A stretch of DNA of 64,000 bases from NCBI GenBank assembly GCA_040752915.1, contig JBFMHB010000001.1, positions 1 through 64,000 of the forward strand. Reading direction: 5' to 3'. Below, piece by piece: positions 44,914 to 55,481 of the stretch (the stretch's first letter is position 1; each line of letters opens with the position of its first letter). The translations under genes were made by a program, and so were the position numbers. The DNA is from Acidobacteriota bacterium. Its GTDB lineage: Bacteria > Acidobacteriota > UBA4820 > DSQY01. The notes under the pieces were generated by a model. The model did no database searches, was not told the DNA's origin, and saw nothing but the letters and a program-made list of their open reading frames with translations.

Positions 44914-45003
44914 ACGGGGAACTTACCACGCGCCGCCTTGGGGTACAAGGGCGCGGCGGCCAGGCGCTCCCTGTGCTAAGGTGGAGCGGGAGGCGGCGAG
45001 GCA

Positions 45004-46263
45004 ATGGCCCGAGAGCGCGTGGTCCTGGTGGGGGTGGCGCTTCCGTCCGTTCCCCTGAACCGGGTGGAAGAGCACCTCGATGAACTCGCGGCCCTCGTGG
45101 ACACGGCGGGCGGAACGGTCGTTCTTCGGGTCGCCCAGGATCGCGATCGCCTCGACCCGGCCACCTGCATCGGCAAGGGGAAGGTGGAGGAACTCGCCCA
45201 GCGGTGCAAGGAAGACGCTTTGGATCTCGTCGTCTTCGATGACGACCTGACGCCGGCTCAGGCCAGGAATCTGGAGAAGGCTTTGGGGACCCGGATCACG
45301 GACAGGACGGGGGTGATCCTGGACATCTTCGCCCGGCGGGCGCGCACCCGGGAGGCCATGACCCAGGTGGAGCTGGCCCAGTACACCTATCTCCTGCCCC
45401 GGCTCACCCGCGCGTGGACCCACCTGTCCCGGCAGGCCGGCGGCATCGGGACTCGGGGCGTCGGGGAGACCCAGCTCGAAACGGACCGGCGGGTCATACG
45501 AACCCGCATCCGCCACCTCAAGGGCGAGCTGGAGCGCATCGCCTCCCACCGCCGAACCCAGCGACGGCGGCGCCGGCGCTCCCTGGAAGCGGCCCTCGTC
45601 GGATACACCAACGTTGGCAAGTCCTCGCTCATGAACCGGCTCGCTTCCGCGGACGTGGTCGTGGAGAACCGCCTCTTCTCCACCCTGGATACCACGTATC
45701 GGAGCCTGCACCTGGAAGGGTTCACCCAGGAGATTCTGCTGTCCGACACGGTGGGGCTCGTTCGGAAGCTGCCCCACCATCTCGTGGCCTCCTTCCGTTC
45801 GACCCTCGAGCAGGCCGCTCAGGCGGATCTGCTCCTCCACGTTGTGGACGTGAGCCACCCCAGCTTCGAGGAGCAGGCGCGCACGGCCCTCTCCGTCCTG
45901 GCCGACTTGAACCTCGGGGAGATTCCCACCCTCACGCTGTTCAACAAGACCGACCGCGCCCCCCGCCCCGTTCTCGAGCGGGCGGCTTCCCTTTTCCCCG
46001 ACTCCATCCCCGTTTCGGCCCTCACCGGCGAGGGGTTGGAAGAACTGAAGGCCCGGATGGCCCGCGCCTTCACGGAGATCCTCGGGGGGGCGGTTCTCCT
46101 GATTCCCCACGAGGCCTGGCCGGGCGCCCAGGCCGCCCTCGCGAGCGCCCGGATCCTCCGCACCACGTACCGTCCCGAGGGCGTCCAGGTGACGGTTCAG
46201 GCCTCGGAAGGGGACCTCAAGGCCCTTCAGGCGGCCCTCGGAGCCGATGTTTCGAGGGTTTGA
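45004..46263 (+). CDS. hflX: GTPase HflX
   Basis: 419 residues. Ribosome-associated GTPase rescuing stalled or heat-damaged 70S/50S. N-terminal HflX domain with ATCIGKGKVEELAQRC, the RQAGGIGTRGVGETQLETDRR linker motif, and G motifs: GYTNVGKSSLMNRL, DTVGLVRKLPHHLVASFRSTL, NKTD. Stop overlaps the -35 element of the next promoter. Extended -10-like TGCTAAGGT upstream. Confidence 0.96.
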   Translation: MARERVVLVGVALPSVPLNRVEEHLDELAALVDTAGGTVVLRVAQDRDRLDPATCIGKGKVEELAQRCKEDALDLVVFDDDLTPAQARNLEKALGTRITDRTGVILDIFARRARTREAMTQVELAQYTYLLPRLTRAWTHLSRQAGGIGTRGVGETQLETDRRVIRTRIRHLKGELERIASHRRTQRRRRRRSLEAALVGYTNVGKSSLMNRLASADVVVENRLFSTLDTTYRSLHLEGFTQEILLSDTVGLVRKLPHHLVASFRSTLEQAAQADLLLHVVDVSHPSFEEQARTALSVLADLNLGEIPTLTLFNKTDRAPRPVLERAASLFPDSIPVSALTGEGLEELKARMARAFTEILGGAVLLIPHEAWPGAQAALASARILRTTYRPEGVQVTVQASEGDLKALQAALGADVSRV

Positions 46264-46288
46264 CGGCCGGGTGTCGTTCTGGTAAAAT
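46260..46288 (+). promoter_or_regulatory. Promoter of the DUF47-pit pair
   Basis: TTGACG (46260-46265), 17-nt spacer, TAAAAT (46283-46288) preceded by TGG, so it has both a -35 and an extended -10. It begins in the hflX stop region. Confidence 0.65.
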
Positions 46289-46352
46289 TCGGCCTTACTT
46301 ACCGGTCGGGGGCCGTCTCCCGGTCACGCCGCACAGTTTGGGAAGGGGAACC

Positions 46353-46962
46353 ATGCGATTCAGCCTCGTGCCCCGCGAAGAGCGCTTCTTCGACATGTTC
46401 GACGAGTCCGCCAAGGTCGTCCTCAAAGGCGCGCGCCAATTCCACGACCTCCTCGAGGACTACACGGACGTCGAGACCAAGACCCGGGCCATCAAGGCGG
46501 TGGAACTGGAGGGAGACCATCAGACCCACCGCATCATCGAGGCCCTGAACCGCTCCTTTGTGACCCCCATCGACCGGGAAGACATCCACGCCCTCACTTC
46601 GGGCCTCGACGACATTCTCGATTACACCGAGGCCATCGCCATCCGGCTCCAGCTCTTCAAGATCAAGGAGATCACCCCGGAAATGAAGCAGTTCGGGGAA
46701 CTCATCCTGAAGGCATCGGAGCAGATCGCCGAGGCCGTTCACAACCTCCGGCGGCTGGACCACCTCTGGTCCTTCTGCAAGGAGATCAAGCGCCTGGAGA
46801 ACCTGGGGGACGATATCAGCCGGAAGGCCATCAGCCGGCTCTTCGAGGACGGCATGGACCCCATCGAACTCATCAAGCTCAAGGAAATCTACGGCCGTCT
46901 GGAATCGACCATGGACCGGTGCGAGGACATCGCCAACATCATCGAAACCATCGTCGTGAAAA

Positions 46963-46970
<8 letters not shown>
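46353..46970 (+). CDS. DUF47/PhoU-like phosphate transport accessory protein
   Basis: 205 residues from the ATG at 46353 with GGGAAGGGG upstream. All-helical PhoU-like (TIGR00153) with FFDMFDESAKVVLKGARQFHDLLEDY, DREDIHALTSGLDDILDYTEAIAIRL and RCEDIANIIETIVVKNG. Proteins of this family sit beside Pit transporters and modulate them. The stop overlaps the pit ATG by 8 bp. Confidence 0.92.
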
Positions 46971-47958
<988 letters not shown>

Positions 47959-48134
47959 GGCCTCCTGTGGCGCGCCCGGCGCCGGACCTCCCAGGAGCCC
48001 GATGCCCCTCGGGGGCCCGGCTTCGCAACTCGCCCGATCCCCTGCCGTCTCGGAGGTGCGAAACGCGAGTGGTGCCGGGCCCCCGGCATGGTATACTCGC
48101 CCACCGGAGTGGGCGACTTGCCGGGGAGGTGCCT

Positions 48135-48797
48135 TTGAAGAACGTCGCGATTCTCATTTCAGGCAGGGGATCCAACATGGTCGCTCTTCTGGACGCGATG
48201 GACGGAGGAGACTTTCCCGCCCGTTGTGTCCTGGTGGTGTCCAATCTCGCGGAGGCCCGCGGGCTTGCCGTCGCGGCCGCGAGGGGCATCCCCACGGCGG
48301 TCCTTTCCCACAAGGACTACCCCAGCCGAGAGGAGCACGACGGCGCGATCCTCATGAGGCTCCTGGAGCACCAGGTGGATCTGGTCTGTCTGGCCGGATA
48401 CATGCGCGTGCTCTCCCCCGTTCTGATCCACGCCTTTCGGAACCGGATCCTGAACATCCACCCCGCGCTGTTGCCGGCCTTTCCCGGCCTGCACGTCCAG
48501 AAGGCCGCCCTCGACCACGGGGTTCGGTTCTCGGGCTGCACCGTTCATTTGGTGGACGAGAAGGTGGATCACGGTCCCATCCTCCTCCAGGCCGTGGTCC
48601 CGATCCTGCCCGGCGACGATGAGGCGTCTCTGTCGAACCGCATCCTTGCCTACGAGCACCGGCTGTATCCCGCGGCTCTCCGCTTGATTTGCGAGGACAA
48701 GTGCCTCGTGGAAGGCCGGACCGTGAGACTTCTCCTCGCCGCGGACGAATACCGAACCCTCCTCAGAGATCTGGTGGACACCGGGAGCGGCCGATGA
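48135..48797 (+). CDS. purN: Phosphoribosylglycinamide formyltransferase
   Basis: 220 residues from a TTG at 48135 preceded by GGGGAGG at 5 nt; no suitable ATG. GART step 3 of purine synthesis with 10-formyl-THF. Motifs: [53 protein letters not shown] and [14 protein letters not shown] containing the catalytic Asn, His and Asp. Upstream a TGGTATACT extended -10. The stop overlaps the tyrS start (ATGA). Confidence 0.95.
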   Translation: MKNVAILISGRGSNMVALLDAMDGGDFPARCVLVVSNLAEARGLAVAAARGIPTAVLSHKDYPSREEHDGAILMRLLEHQVDLVCLAGYMRVLSPVLIHAFRNRILNIHPALLPAFPGLHVQKAALDHGVRFSGCTVHLVDEKVDHGPILLQAVVPILPGDDEASLSNRILAYEHRLYPAALRLICEDKCLVEGRTVRLLLAADEYRTLLRDLVDTGSGR

Positions 48798-50020
48798 GCA
48801 TGACCGTGGACCAGGCCCTCGCCTACCTTTCCAAGGGCGCCGTGGACCTCGTGGACCCGTCCCTTCTTCGCAAGAAGCTCGAGCGATCCGAGAAAACCGG
48901 ACAACCCCTGGTTGTAAAGGCCGGGTTCGACCCATCGGCCCCCGACCTTCACCTGGGCCACACCGTCGTCATCCGCAAGATGAAGCACTTCCAGGACCTC
49001 GGCCATACGGTGGTCTTCGTCATTGGGGACTTCACCGGCATGATCGGCGACCCTACGGGCAAGAAGGCCACCCGGCCCCAGCTCACGCGCGAGGAAGTCG
49101 AGTCCAACGCGCAGACCTACCGGAGGCAGGTGTTCAAGATCCTGGACCGGGAACAGACCTCCATCCGATTCAACTCCGAGTGGCTCTCGCAACTGGGCGC
49201 GGAGGGTTTCATCCGCCTGGCCGGCCGGTACACGGTGGCGCGGATGCTGGAGCGGGACGACTTTAAAAAGCGGTTCAAGACCGAGCAGCCCATTCACATC
49301 CACGAGCTGCTCTACCCGCTCGCCCAGGCCTACGACTCCGTCGCCCTCAAGGCCGACGTGGAGCTCGGGGGCACGGACCAGCTCTTCAACCTGCTGGTGG
49401 GGCGCGACATCCAGCGGGAGTACGGCCAGGAAGAACAGGTGGTCCTCACCCTGCCCCTCCTGGAGGGCACCGACGGCGTGGAGAAGATGTCCAAGTCGCT
49501 CGGCAACTACATCGGCATCAACGAAAGCCCCGAGAACATTTACGGCAAGGTCATGAGCATCTCGGACGAGATGATGTGGCGCTACTACCTCCTGTGCACC
49601 GACATGGCTCCCCAGGAGGTGGAGGGCCTGAAGAAGCAGGTCGCCGCGGGAGACCTTCACCCCATGCAGGCGAAGCGGGACCTGGCGTCCACCCTGGTGG
49701 GGTACTACCACGGCCCCAAGGCCGCCGCCTTGGCGGCGGAGCACTTCACGCGGGTCTTTTCCAGGCGGGAAGCACCGGAGACCCTTCAGGAGGTCAGGGT
49801 CCCTCCTTCTCCCCAACCTGTTCCCTTTGCCCGGCTTCTGGCCGACCTGGGGATCGTCTCTTCTGCGAGCGAGGCCCGCCGCTTGATGGTTCAGGGGGGA
49901 GTCACGGTGGACGGAGAAAAGGTGACCGACCCAAAAGCCAACTTCGACGCCACACAAAAAGGGTGCTATGTTGTGAAAGTGGGGAAGCTGATCCGACGCC
50001 GCCTGATCGTCGAGGAGTGA
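48794..50020 (+). CDS. tyrS: Tyrosyl-tRNA synthetase
   Basis: 408 residues. Class I aaRS with HLGH (HIGH) in [28 protein letters not shown] in [11 protein letters not shown], and tyrosine-site residues in [16 protein letters not shown] and [17 protein letters not shown]-terminal S4 domain ([22 protein letters not shown]). The sequence fits the TyrZ-like subgroup. Coupled to purN, an uncommon pairing. Confidence 0.96.
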   Translation: MSMTVDQALAYLSKGAVDLVDPSLLRKKLERSEKTGQPLVVKAGFDPSAPDLHLGHTVVIRKMKHFQDLGHTVVFVIGDFTGMIGDPTGKKATRPQLTREEVESNAQTYRRQVFKILDREQTSIRFNSEWLSQLGAEGFIRLAGRYTVARMLERDDFKKRFKTEQPIHIHELLYPLAQAYDSVALKADVELGGTDQLFNLLVGRDIQREYGQEEQVVLTLPLLEGTDGVEKMSKSLGNYIGINESPENIYGKVMSISDEMMWRYYLLCTDMAPQEVEGLKKQVAAGDLHPMQAKRDLASTLVGYYHGPKAAALAAEHFTRVFSRREAPETLQEVRVPPSPQPVPFARLLADLGIVSSASEARRLMVQGGVTVDGEKVTDPKANFDATQKGCYVVKVGKLIRRRLIVEE

Positions 50021-50029
50021 GGAGAAGCC

Positions 50030-50314
50030 ATGAATCCGACGTTGGCCCTGGGTCTTTTCGGAACGCTGGGTCCCACCGAACTCATTGTCATTCTTCTGAT
50101 CCTCGTCCTCATTTTCGGGGCCACGAAGCTTCCCCAGCTGGGGTCCGCCCTCGGCAAGACGATCCGCGGCTTCAAGAACGAGATGAAGGAGGGCCTGGGG
50201 GAGAACGGAAAGGACGTTCAGCCCTCCTCGGACCGGTTCTGCGGTAAGTGCGGCGCCCCGGTGGAGGATGCCCAGGCGCGCTTCTGCCCCAAATGCGGGG
50301 CCGGTCTATCCTGA
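50030..50314 (+). CDS. TatA-like protein fused to a C-terminal zinc ribbon
   Basis: 94 residues. N-terminal TatA/E: a short hydrophobic helix (ELIVILLILVLIFGATKLPQLGSALGKTIRGFK) with the FGxxxLP hinge and amphipathic helix, fitting the twin-arginine translocation pore subunit. The usual acidic/polar tail is replaced by a zinc-ribbon motif with Cys71-Cys74 (CGKC) and Cys86-Cys89 (CPKC). Such ribbons are not part of canonical TatA. No tatB or tatC nearby. Starts 10 bp after tyrS. Confidence 0.85.
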   Translation: MNPTLALGLFGTLGPTELIVILLILVLIFGATKLPQLGSALGKTIRGFKNEMKEGLGENGKDVQPSSDRFCGKCGAPVEDAQARFCPKCGAGLS

Positions 50315-50628
50315 TCGGAACGTGATCGCCGGTCGCTCGCGCGGGACTTTTCCACAGCTCATTCACAGCACTTTCACAGCTTCGCCGTGACCCGAGGCTA
50401 CGGGGACCGCCTCCGAGCGACCGAAAGCTACCCACTATTTAGTGGTGGCTGTCACCTGACATACCACATACGGGAACGCTGGCCCCTCTCCCGCGCCGCG
50501 GCGTGTGTCCCCTGGGTTCATCCTGCTGGACCCCTCGGGACGCCCGTTGAACCCGGCGCCTGAGCGATCTCTTTCCATACAACGCCCTTTTTCGGTACAC
50601 TTGGCCGGCTTGTCAAAGGAGGCCCCCC
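50315..50628. other. Intergenic gap with phased direct repeats and a palindrome
   Basis: 314 bp without a gene. Three 11-bp direct repeats of TTYCACAGC type with CACAGC beginning at 50353, 50364 and 50375, and a 14-bp palindrome CCACTA-TT-TAGTGG (50432-50445) inside a longer imperfect inverted repeat. These could be regulator sites for the MDR gene. No tRNA or ncRNA recognised. Confidence 0.6.
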
Positions 50629-51603
50629 ATGAAAGCCATCACAATCCAGAGGTTTGGCGGCCCCGATACCCTCTCCCTCGCCGATGTACCCAAGCGCGAT
50701 CCCTTCGGCACACAACTCCTGATCCGGGTGGCGGCCTGCGGTCTCAACCCGGTGGACGCAAAGATCCGGGCGGGAGCGATCCCGCTCCCCTTCACTTTTC
50801 CTCTGATTCTCGGTTACGACGTTTCGGGGACCGTCGAGGCGGTAGGCCCGGGCGTCCGAGATTTCGGTCCCGGGGACGAGGTGTTCTTTGCGGGCGAACT
50901 GCTCGATCCCGGAGCTTACGCCGAATACGTGATCGTGGATGAATCGGTGGCCGCCTTCAAGCCCGTCGGACTGAGCCATGTGGAAGCCGCCTCCATACCC
51001 GTGGCGGGCATGACGGCCTGGCAGGCCCTCTTCGACCGGGCCGGCGCCGGTCCTGGAGACGTGGTGCTCGTCCACGGAGCGGCCGGAGGCGTCGGGTCCT
51101 TGGCGGTTCAACTCGCCTCCTGGGCGGGCTGCGAGGTTCTGGCCACGTGCGGGAAGTCCAACGCCGCCTACGTGGAAGACCTGGGGGCCGATCTCGTCAT
51201 CGATTACAAATCACAAGACTTCGTCCAGGAGGTCCTCGAGGCCACCGCCGGCGAGGGCGCCAGCATCGTCTTGGACACGGTGGGCGGGGAGGTCATGACC
51301 CGGAGCCTGGAAGCCCTCATGCCGGGGGGCCGTCTGGTGAGCATCGTACCCGAGAACCTGGCCGGGCTATCTCTGGACTCTCTCCGGCCCGGCTTCATGC
51401 GGAACGCCGAAATCCACCTTCACTTCATGGAGCGCCACAGGGAAGCCCTGGATGCCCTGGCCCGGCTATTTGAGCGGGGATTCCTCGAACCTTCGGTGGA
51501 GGAGGTCATTCCTTTGGATCCTCAGCGGATCGGGAGTGCGCACGCCCGGATGGAAACTTCCCACGGCCGGGGCAAGATCGTGATCCAGGTAGGCAAGGAG
51601 TAG
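50629..51603 (+). CDS. Zinc-independent MDR oxidoreductase (quinone oxidoreductase-like)
   Basis: 324 residues. Medium-chain dehydrogenase/reductase with N-terminal GroES-like domain (ITIQRFGGPDTLSLADVPKRDP, ILGYDVSGTVEAVGPGV) and Rossmann domain VLVHGAAGGVGSLAVQLA. No Zn-binding cysteine cluster. Uses NADPH to reduce quinone or enone substrates; exact substrate unknown. The ribosome binding site is AAAGGAGG, with 4 bp to the glycoside hydrolase start. Confidence 0.85.
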   Translation: MKAITIQRFGGPDTLSLADVPKRDPFGTQLLIRVAACGLNPVDAKIRAGAIPLPFTFPLILGYDVSGTVEAVGPGVRDFGPGDEVFFAGELLDPGAYAEYVIVDESVAAFKPVGLSHVEAASIPVAGMTAWQALFDRAGAGPGDVVLVHGAAGGVGSLAVQLASWAGCEVLATCGKSNAAYVEDLGADLVIDYKSQDFVQEVLEATAGEGASIVLDTVGGEVMTRSLEALMPGGRLVSIVPENLAGLSLDSLRPGFMRNAEIHLHFMERHREALDALARLFERGFLEPSVEEVIPLDPQRIGSAHARMETSHGRGKIVIQVGKE

Positions 51604-51607
51604 CCCC

Positions 51608-52606
51608 ATGAGGAACCGCTCTCCCCTCCTTTCCCTGCTTTTCGTCGGAGCCTTCTCCCTCCTGGCCGTGCCCTCCATGGCCCTCTCGGACATCGAGGGG
51701 CGGACCTCCTACGTGGGCGTCAACGGGCATATCCCTTCCACCCAGGATTTCGAGCGCATGCGGGAGGCGGGGATCCACTGGGTGCGGGTGGACTTCACCT
51801 GGGATGTGGTGGAACCCAAGCCCGGCCAATACCGCTGGACCTTGCTGGACCGCGTCGTCTCGGACGCCGAGCGCAACGGCGTCAACGTGCTTGCCATCCT
51901 CGGGTACACCCCGAAATGGGCCAGCGCGGGTCCCGACCGTTACTCCCCGCCGCGGGACACGCAGGAATGGAAAACCTTCGTAGAGACGATCGTCGGGCGA
52001 TACCGGGGGCGCATCCGCCACTGGAGCCTCTGGAACGAACCCAATTCCGACACCTTCTTCCACGGCACCGTGGAGCAGTTCATCCGGGAGATCCTCATCC
52101 CCGGCGCCAACGCCGCCAAGGCCGCCAATCCCGACTGCCGCATCGTGGGGCCGGACCTGGCCCACCTGTCGGGCTCCGATTGGGACAAGTGGCTGGATCG
52201 GATCTGCGCGGAGGCGGGGGGACACATCGACGTGGTTTCCCACCACGTGTACAAGGACAAGCCCAAGGACGTCCTGAGAGAACTCGACGGGCGCAAGAAG
52301 TTCTTTGAAGGCCCAACGGTGAAGGAGATTCTAAAGAAGCACCGCATGCTTTCCAAGCCTTTTTGGCTGACCGAGACGGGATGGCGGACGACGGAGGTGG
52401 GTGAGGATCGGCAGGCGGGGAACCTCATCTCCCTCCTGAAGAGTACCAGCAAAAGGCCCTGGATCTACAAGGTGTTTATCTTTGAATGGCGGGATTCGCC
52501 CCAGCTTCCCGGCTACGGGCTTCTGCGGGGCGACGATTCCCCCAAGGCCTCCTACACCGCCGTCAAGGGATACGCCGCGTACCTGAAGGCTCGACGGCGG
52601 AACTGA
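51608..52606 (+). CDS. Secreted clan GH-A glycoside hydrolase
   Basis: 332 residues with a signal peptide (LLSLLFVGAFSLLAVPSMALS). A TIM-barrel with acid/base Glu144 (SLWNEPNSD) and nucleophile Glu256 (WLTETGWR) is visible; the WVRVDFTWDVVEPKPGQYRW and GYTPKWAS segments resemble GH39/GH5-related enzymes. It likely cleaves beta-linked polysaccharide outside the cell; substrate unknown. Only 4 bp after the MDR gene. Confidence 0.82.
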   Translation: MRNRSPLLSLLFVGAFSLLAVPSMALSDIEGRTSYVGVNGHIPSTQDFERMREAGIHWVRVDFTWDVVEPKPGQYRWTLLDRVVSDAERNGVNVLAILGYTPKWASAGPDRYSPPRDTQEWKTFVETIVGRYRGRIRHWSLWNEPNSDTFFHGTVEQFIREILIPGANAAKAANPDCRIVGPDLAHLSGSDWDKWLDRICAEAGGHIDVVSHHVYKDKPKDVLRELDGRKKFFEGPTVKEILKKHRMLSKPFWLTETGWRTTEVGEDRQAGNLISLLKSTSKRPWIYKVFIFEWRDSPQLPGYGLLRGDDSPKASYTAVKGYAAYLKARRRN

Positions 52607-52644
52607 CTCCCGCGAGGCGACGTTCGCCTCGCTCGCCAGTCAGT
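52602..52644. repeat. Convergent palindrome containing both stop codons
   Basis: Outer stem ACTGACT/AGTCAGT and inner stem GCGAGGCGA/TCGCCTCGC (loop CGT). The glycoside hydrolase TGA (52604-52606) and the Yip1 protein TGA (52640-52642, minus) sit in mirror positions in the outer stem. It may act as a bidirectional barrier or terminator, though no T-tract is present. Confidence 0.75.
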
Positions 52645-54184
52645 GCCAGCCAATCTTCTCCTCGTTCTCGTAGCAGACCCGGCCGAGAATGTAGGCGGAG
52701 ACGAGGTTGAGATAAACCGTCAACGGGGCCAACGCGAGAGCCCCGGCCACGGGCACCTTCCCCAGGAAGGCCCCCGCCACTCCCCCGATCACGAGAAGGC
52801 ACAGCCACAGGGTCACCGCGATGAAGTACGGTCCTCCGATCCGAAAGATGATTCGGAAAATGAGGATCGGATTGAGGGCCGGGAGGACCGTGTCGAAGAC
52901 GGCGACGATGGCCATGCAAATGGGCAAGTAAATTAGGTAGAACAGGCCCACGAGGAGAACGAGCACGAAGAGAGGGCCCAGGGCGGCCACGACGGCCTCC
53001 TTGGATCCGGCGGCTCCCGCCAATCCGGCCATCACACCGATCCCCGCCCCTCCCAAGCAGAAGAGGAGGATGACCGGGATGAGGCTGATGAGAACGACCA
53101 GGATGGTCTTGAGAAAGGTGACCACCATGTCCCAGTAGTTGGTCGCGTCGGGCCATTCGGGGAGGTCGTAGGAACCGTTGGCCACCTCGCGGATCAAGTG
53201 GATGTAGAAGGTGGCCTGGACGCAGGCCAGAACGAACAGGGCGGCCATCCCCACGAGGGGCGCGAACTGGCAGGGGACCTTGAGCGCCTCCAGGAAAGCC
53301 ATGAAAATGAAGTAGATCCATGCCCCGCCTTTGAAGGGCGAGGCGAAAACCTGGCCGAGGTCGCGGTAAAAGGGAATCCACTTGGCCCGACGATGGAGCG
53401 CCGCCGTCGTGCCTCCACAGGCGGAGCAAAGGAAAACGGGTTTGACGCCAGGCTGGCCCTGCAAGGGCTTGAGGCAGGCCTCGCACAAAAACCTGCCGCA
53501 TCGGGCGCACACCCGCGCGGGCGGGGTGTCGGGATGCGCGTAACACCGGTCCTCATCGCCGATGGCGTCGGGTGGGGGCTCTTCCTCGGAGGAGGATCCG
53601 GACGTCCGGGCGACGAGGGACGCCAGGACGGGGATGGCGGCCACCGTGACCCAGGCGCCTCCCGATGGCTTCACGGGCTGATCTAGAGAGAGCCTTCCAT
53701 TGGCCGCGAGCTCCCGCATCTCCTCGTGGGAAAAGGGGCCGAGTTCGCTATCCCCCATCTTGACCGTCCAGCTCTCGGAGACGGGAGACTTCTGCGGGGA
53801 TGGAGCTTTGGCCTCCGGGCCCTCGAGGCGGACGCCCCCATCCCGGTAAAGCACGAGGCGGACGCCGCACCCTTTGCAAGGTCCCTTCGCTCCCGCTGCC
53901 GGGAGGCGCGACGGGTCCACTTCGTGGGGATGGCCGCAGGAAGGACAGCGAAACGTCAACTTGCCGGAGGGGAGGGGCGAAGCTTCCGGGGGCGCCGGCT
54001 CGGGCCCGGCGGCCGGTCGGGGCGCCTCCACGGGCGTCGCGCCCAACATCCGACCATCCGGGAACAGGGTCATGACGGCGCCGCACGCCCCGCACGGGCC
54101 CCGAAGGCCCTGAGGTGGAATCTGGTCCTCGGGCAACGCGAAGGCCCGTCCACAGGCGTCGCACCGGAAGCGAAGGCTTCCCAT
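52640..54184 (-). CDS. Zinc-ribbon / GYF / Yip1-like membrane protein
   Basis: 514 residues from the ATG at 54184. Two MJ0042-type zinc ribbons open the protein (CDACG...CGACG and CPSCG...CKGCG, about 8-35 and 78-115), then a GYF_2-like domain (WTVKMGDSELGPFSHEEMRELAANGRLS), a B-box-like Cys/His block (CYAHPDTPPARVCARCGRFLCEACL), and about six membrane segments resembling Yip1/DUF4013 (YIFILYLPICMAIVAVFDTVLPALNP region). Architecture is typical of acidobacterial/deltaproteobacterial proteins of unknown function. Convergent with the glycoside hydrolase. Confidence 0.8.
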   Translation of the reverse strand: MGSLRFRCDACGRAFALPEDQIPPQGLRGPCGACGAVMTLFPDGRMLGATPVEAPRPAAGPEPAPPEASPLPSGKLTFRCPSCGHPHEVDPSRLPAAGAKGPCKGCGVRLVLYRDGGVRLEGPEAKAPSPQKSPVSESWTVKMGDSELGPFSHEEMRELAANGRLSLDQPVKPSGGAWVTVAAIPVLASLVARTSGSSSEEEPPPDAIGDEDRCYAHPDTPPARVCARCGRFLCEACLKPLQGQPGVKPVFLCSACGGTTAALHRRAKWIPFYRDLGQVFASPFKGGAWIYFIFMAFLEALKVPCQFAPLVGMAALFVLACVQATFYIHLIREVANGSYDLPEWPDATNYWDMVVTFLKTILVVLISLIPVILLFCLGGAGIGVMAGLAGAAGSKEAVVAALGPLFVLVLLVGLFYLIYLPICMAIVAVFDTVLPALNPILIFRIIFRIGGPYFIAVTLWLCLLVIGGVAGAFLGKVPVAGALALAPLTVYLNLVSAYILGRVCYENEEKIGWH

Positions 54185-54267
54185 TCCCACCCCCTGGAGC
54201 CAGAGAATAGCACAGCGGGACCGGCTAATGGCCAGCCCCTTCCCACCGGGTCCCATCGAACGGCCCC

Positions 54268-54276
54268 TGCTATAAT
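54268..54276 (+). promoter_or_regulatory. Extended -10 element upstream of DUF1207 gene
   Basis: TGCTATAAT is a perfect extended -10 55 bp upstream of the ATG; no convincing -35 hexamer is present. Confidence 0.5.
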
Positions 54277-54329
54277 CGCCCACTGATTGCGGCCCGGGCC
54301 GCCGCGCCGACCTTTTTTCAGGAGATCGC

Positions 54330-55481
54330 ATGCCGCGTTCCGCCCATCCAGGGCTTCTCGCCGCCACGGCGATGGCCGCCGCGCTCCTTCTCGCCTCCCC
54401 GACGGCATGGCCGGCCGCCCAGCCTCCCACGGACGAGTTTCTGAAGGGATACCTGAGCGCATTGCTCGAAGGGGACCTGGCACTCGATTCAGGGCGATAT
54501 TCCCTCGAGGTCTCAGGCGGTGTGGCCCGGGTCCGGCTCCCGGGAGCCGACGAGGCCCTGGTCCGGACCGTGGAAGAGAGGCTGTCCTCGGTGCGCGGCT
54601 TGGCCGACCTGGTCGTCCTGGCGACCCCACCCGCGGCCCCCGCGGGGAAAATGCGCCGGGCCGTCTATTCCGCCCGCGAGGCCCTCGGCCTTTCCTCCGA
54701 ATCGGCTCTTTTCCCCGCCGGAGACGTTTTTCAGCCCCTCCTGGCGGACGTGAAGCAGACTCAGTTCTTTGTGGGCTTCCGCAGGTTTCACGCCTTCGGC
54801 CAGACGCCCGATCCCGACCTCGACGCCTTCACGATGGCCGCGGTCTCCTATGGAGGCGCGTTCGGGCTCTACCGCCGCCTGGGCCGAAGGCCGGGAGAGG
54901 GACTGCAGATGGGCCTCGACGGCGCCCTCTTCGCCCAATTCGACATGGATGCCCCCTCCCACGATCTCCTCAACGCGGACTACACGGTGGGGCTCCCCAT
55001 CACCTACCGAGAGGGGGGCTTTTCGGCGCGGCTTCGGTTGTACCACCAGAGTTCGCACCTCGGCGACGAGTTTCTGCTGCGTTATAGGCCCGACCGGATC
55101 AACCTCTCCTACGAGGCGATCCAGCTCACGATTTCGGGGGAGAAGGGCCCCTGGAGGCTCTACGGCGGGGGAGAATGGCTCCTGACCCGCGACCCTCGCG
55201 ACCTGCACCGTGGCTCCCTGCAGACAGGATTAGAATTCCGAAGCGCCAGTCCCCTGCTCTGGGGTGGCCGGCCCGTGGCCGCCCTGGACGTGAAGAGTTA
55301 CGGGGAGAATGGCTGGACCCCCAGCTTCAGCGTTCGGGCGGGCCTCGAGTTCGGCCCCGCGGACCCGGCCCGCCGCCACCTCAGGCTCCTCGCCGAAGGC
55401 TACCGAGGTTTCGCGCCTTACGGCCAGTTTTACCGGGAGAAGGTGGAGTACCTGGGGATGGCCGTCACCTTCAACTACTGA
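54330..55481 (+). CDS. DUF1207 outer-membrane beta-barrel-like protein
   Basis: 383 residues with a signal peptide (AAALLLASPTAWPAA). A short BON-like segment (SLEVSGGVARVRLPGADEALVRTVEERL) precedes the DUF1207 region (LFPAGDVFQPLLADVKQTQFFVGFRRF). Alternating aromatic-rich beta strands end with MAVTFNY, consistent with an outer-membrane barrel with terminal aromatic residue. Function unknown. Overlaps the convergent hydrolase by 7 bp. Confidence 0.8.
   Translation: MPRSAHPGLLAATAMAAALLLASPTAWPAAQPPTDEFLKGYLSALLEGDLALDSGRYSLEVSGGVARVRLPGADEALVRTVEERLSSVRGLADLVVLATPPAAPAGKMRRAVYSAREALGLSSESALFPAGDVFQPLLADVKQTQFFVGFRRFHAFGQTPDPDLDAFTMAAVSYGGAFGLYRRLGRRPGEGLQMGLDGALFAQFDMDAPSHDLLNADYTVGLPITYREGGFSARLRLYHQSSHLGDEFLLRYRPDRINLSYEAIQLTISGEKGPWRLYGGGEWLLTRDPRDLHRGSLQTGLEFRSASPLLWGGRPVAALDVKSYGENGWTPSFSVRAGLEFGPADPARRHLRLLAEGYRGFAPYGQFYREKVEYLGMAVTFNY

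Noticed and set aside
50345-50385. TTTTCCACA-like word as a DnaA box / replication origin
   Set aside because: Single near-match; no cluster of DnaA boxes, no dnaA, gyrB or dnaN genes nearby.
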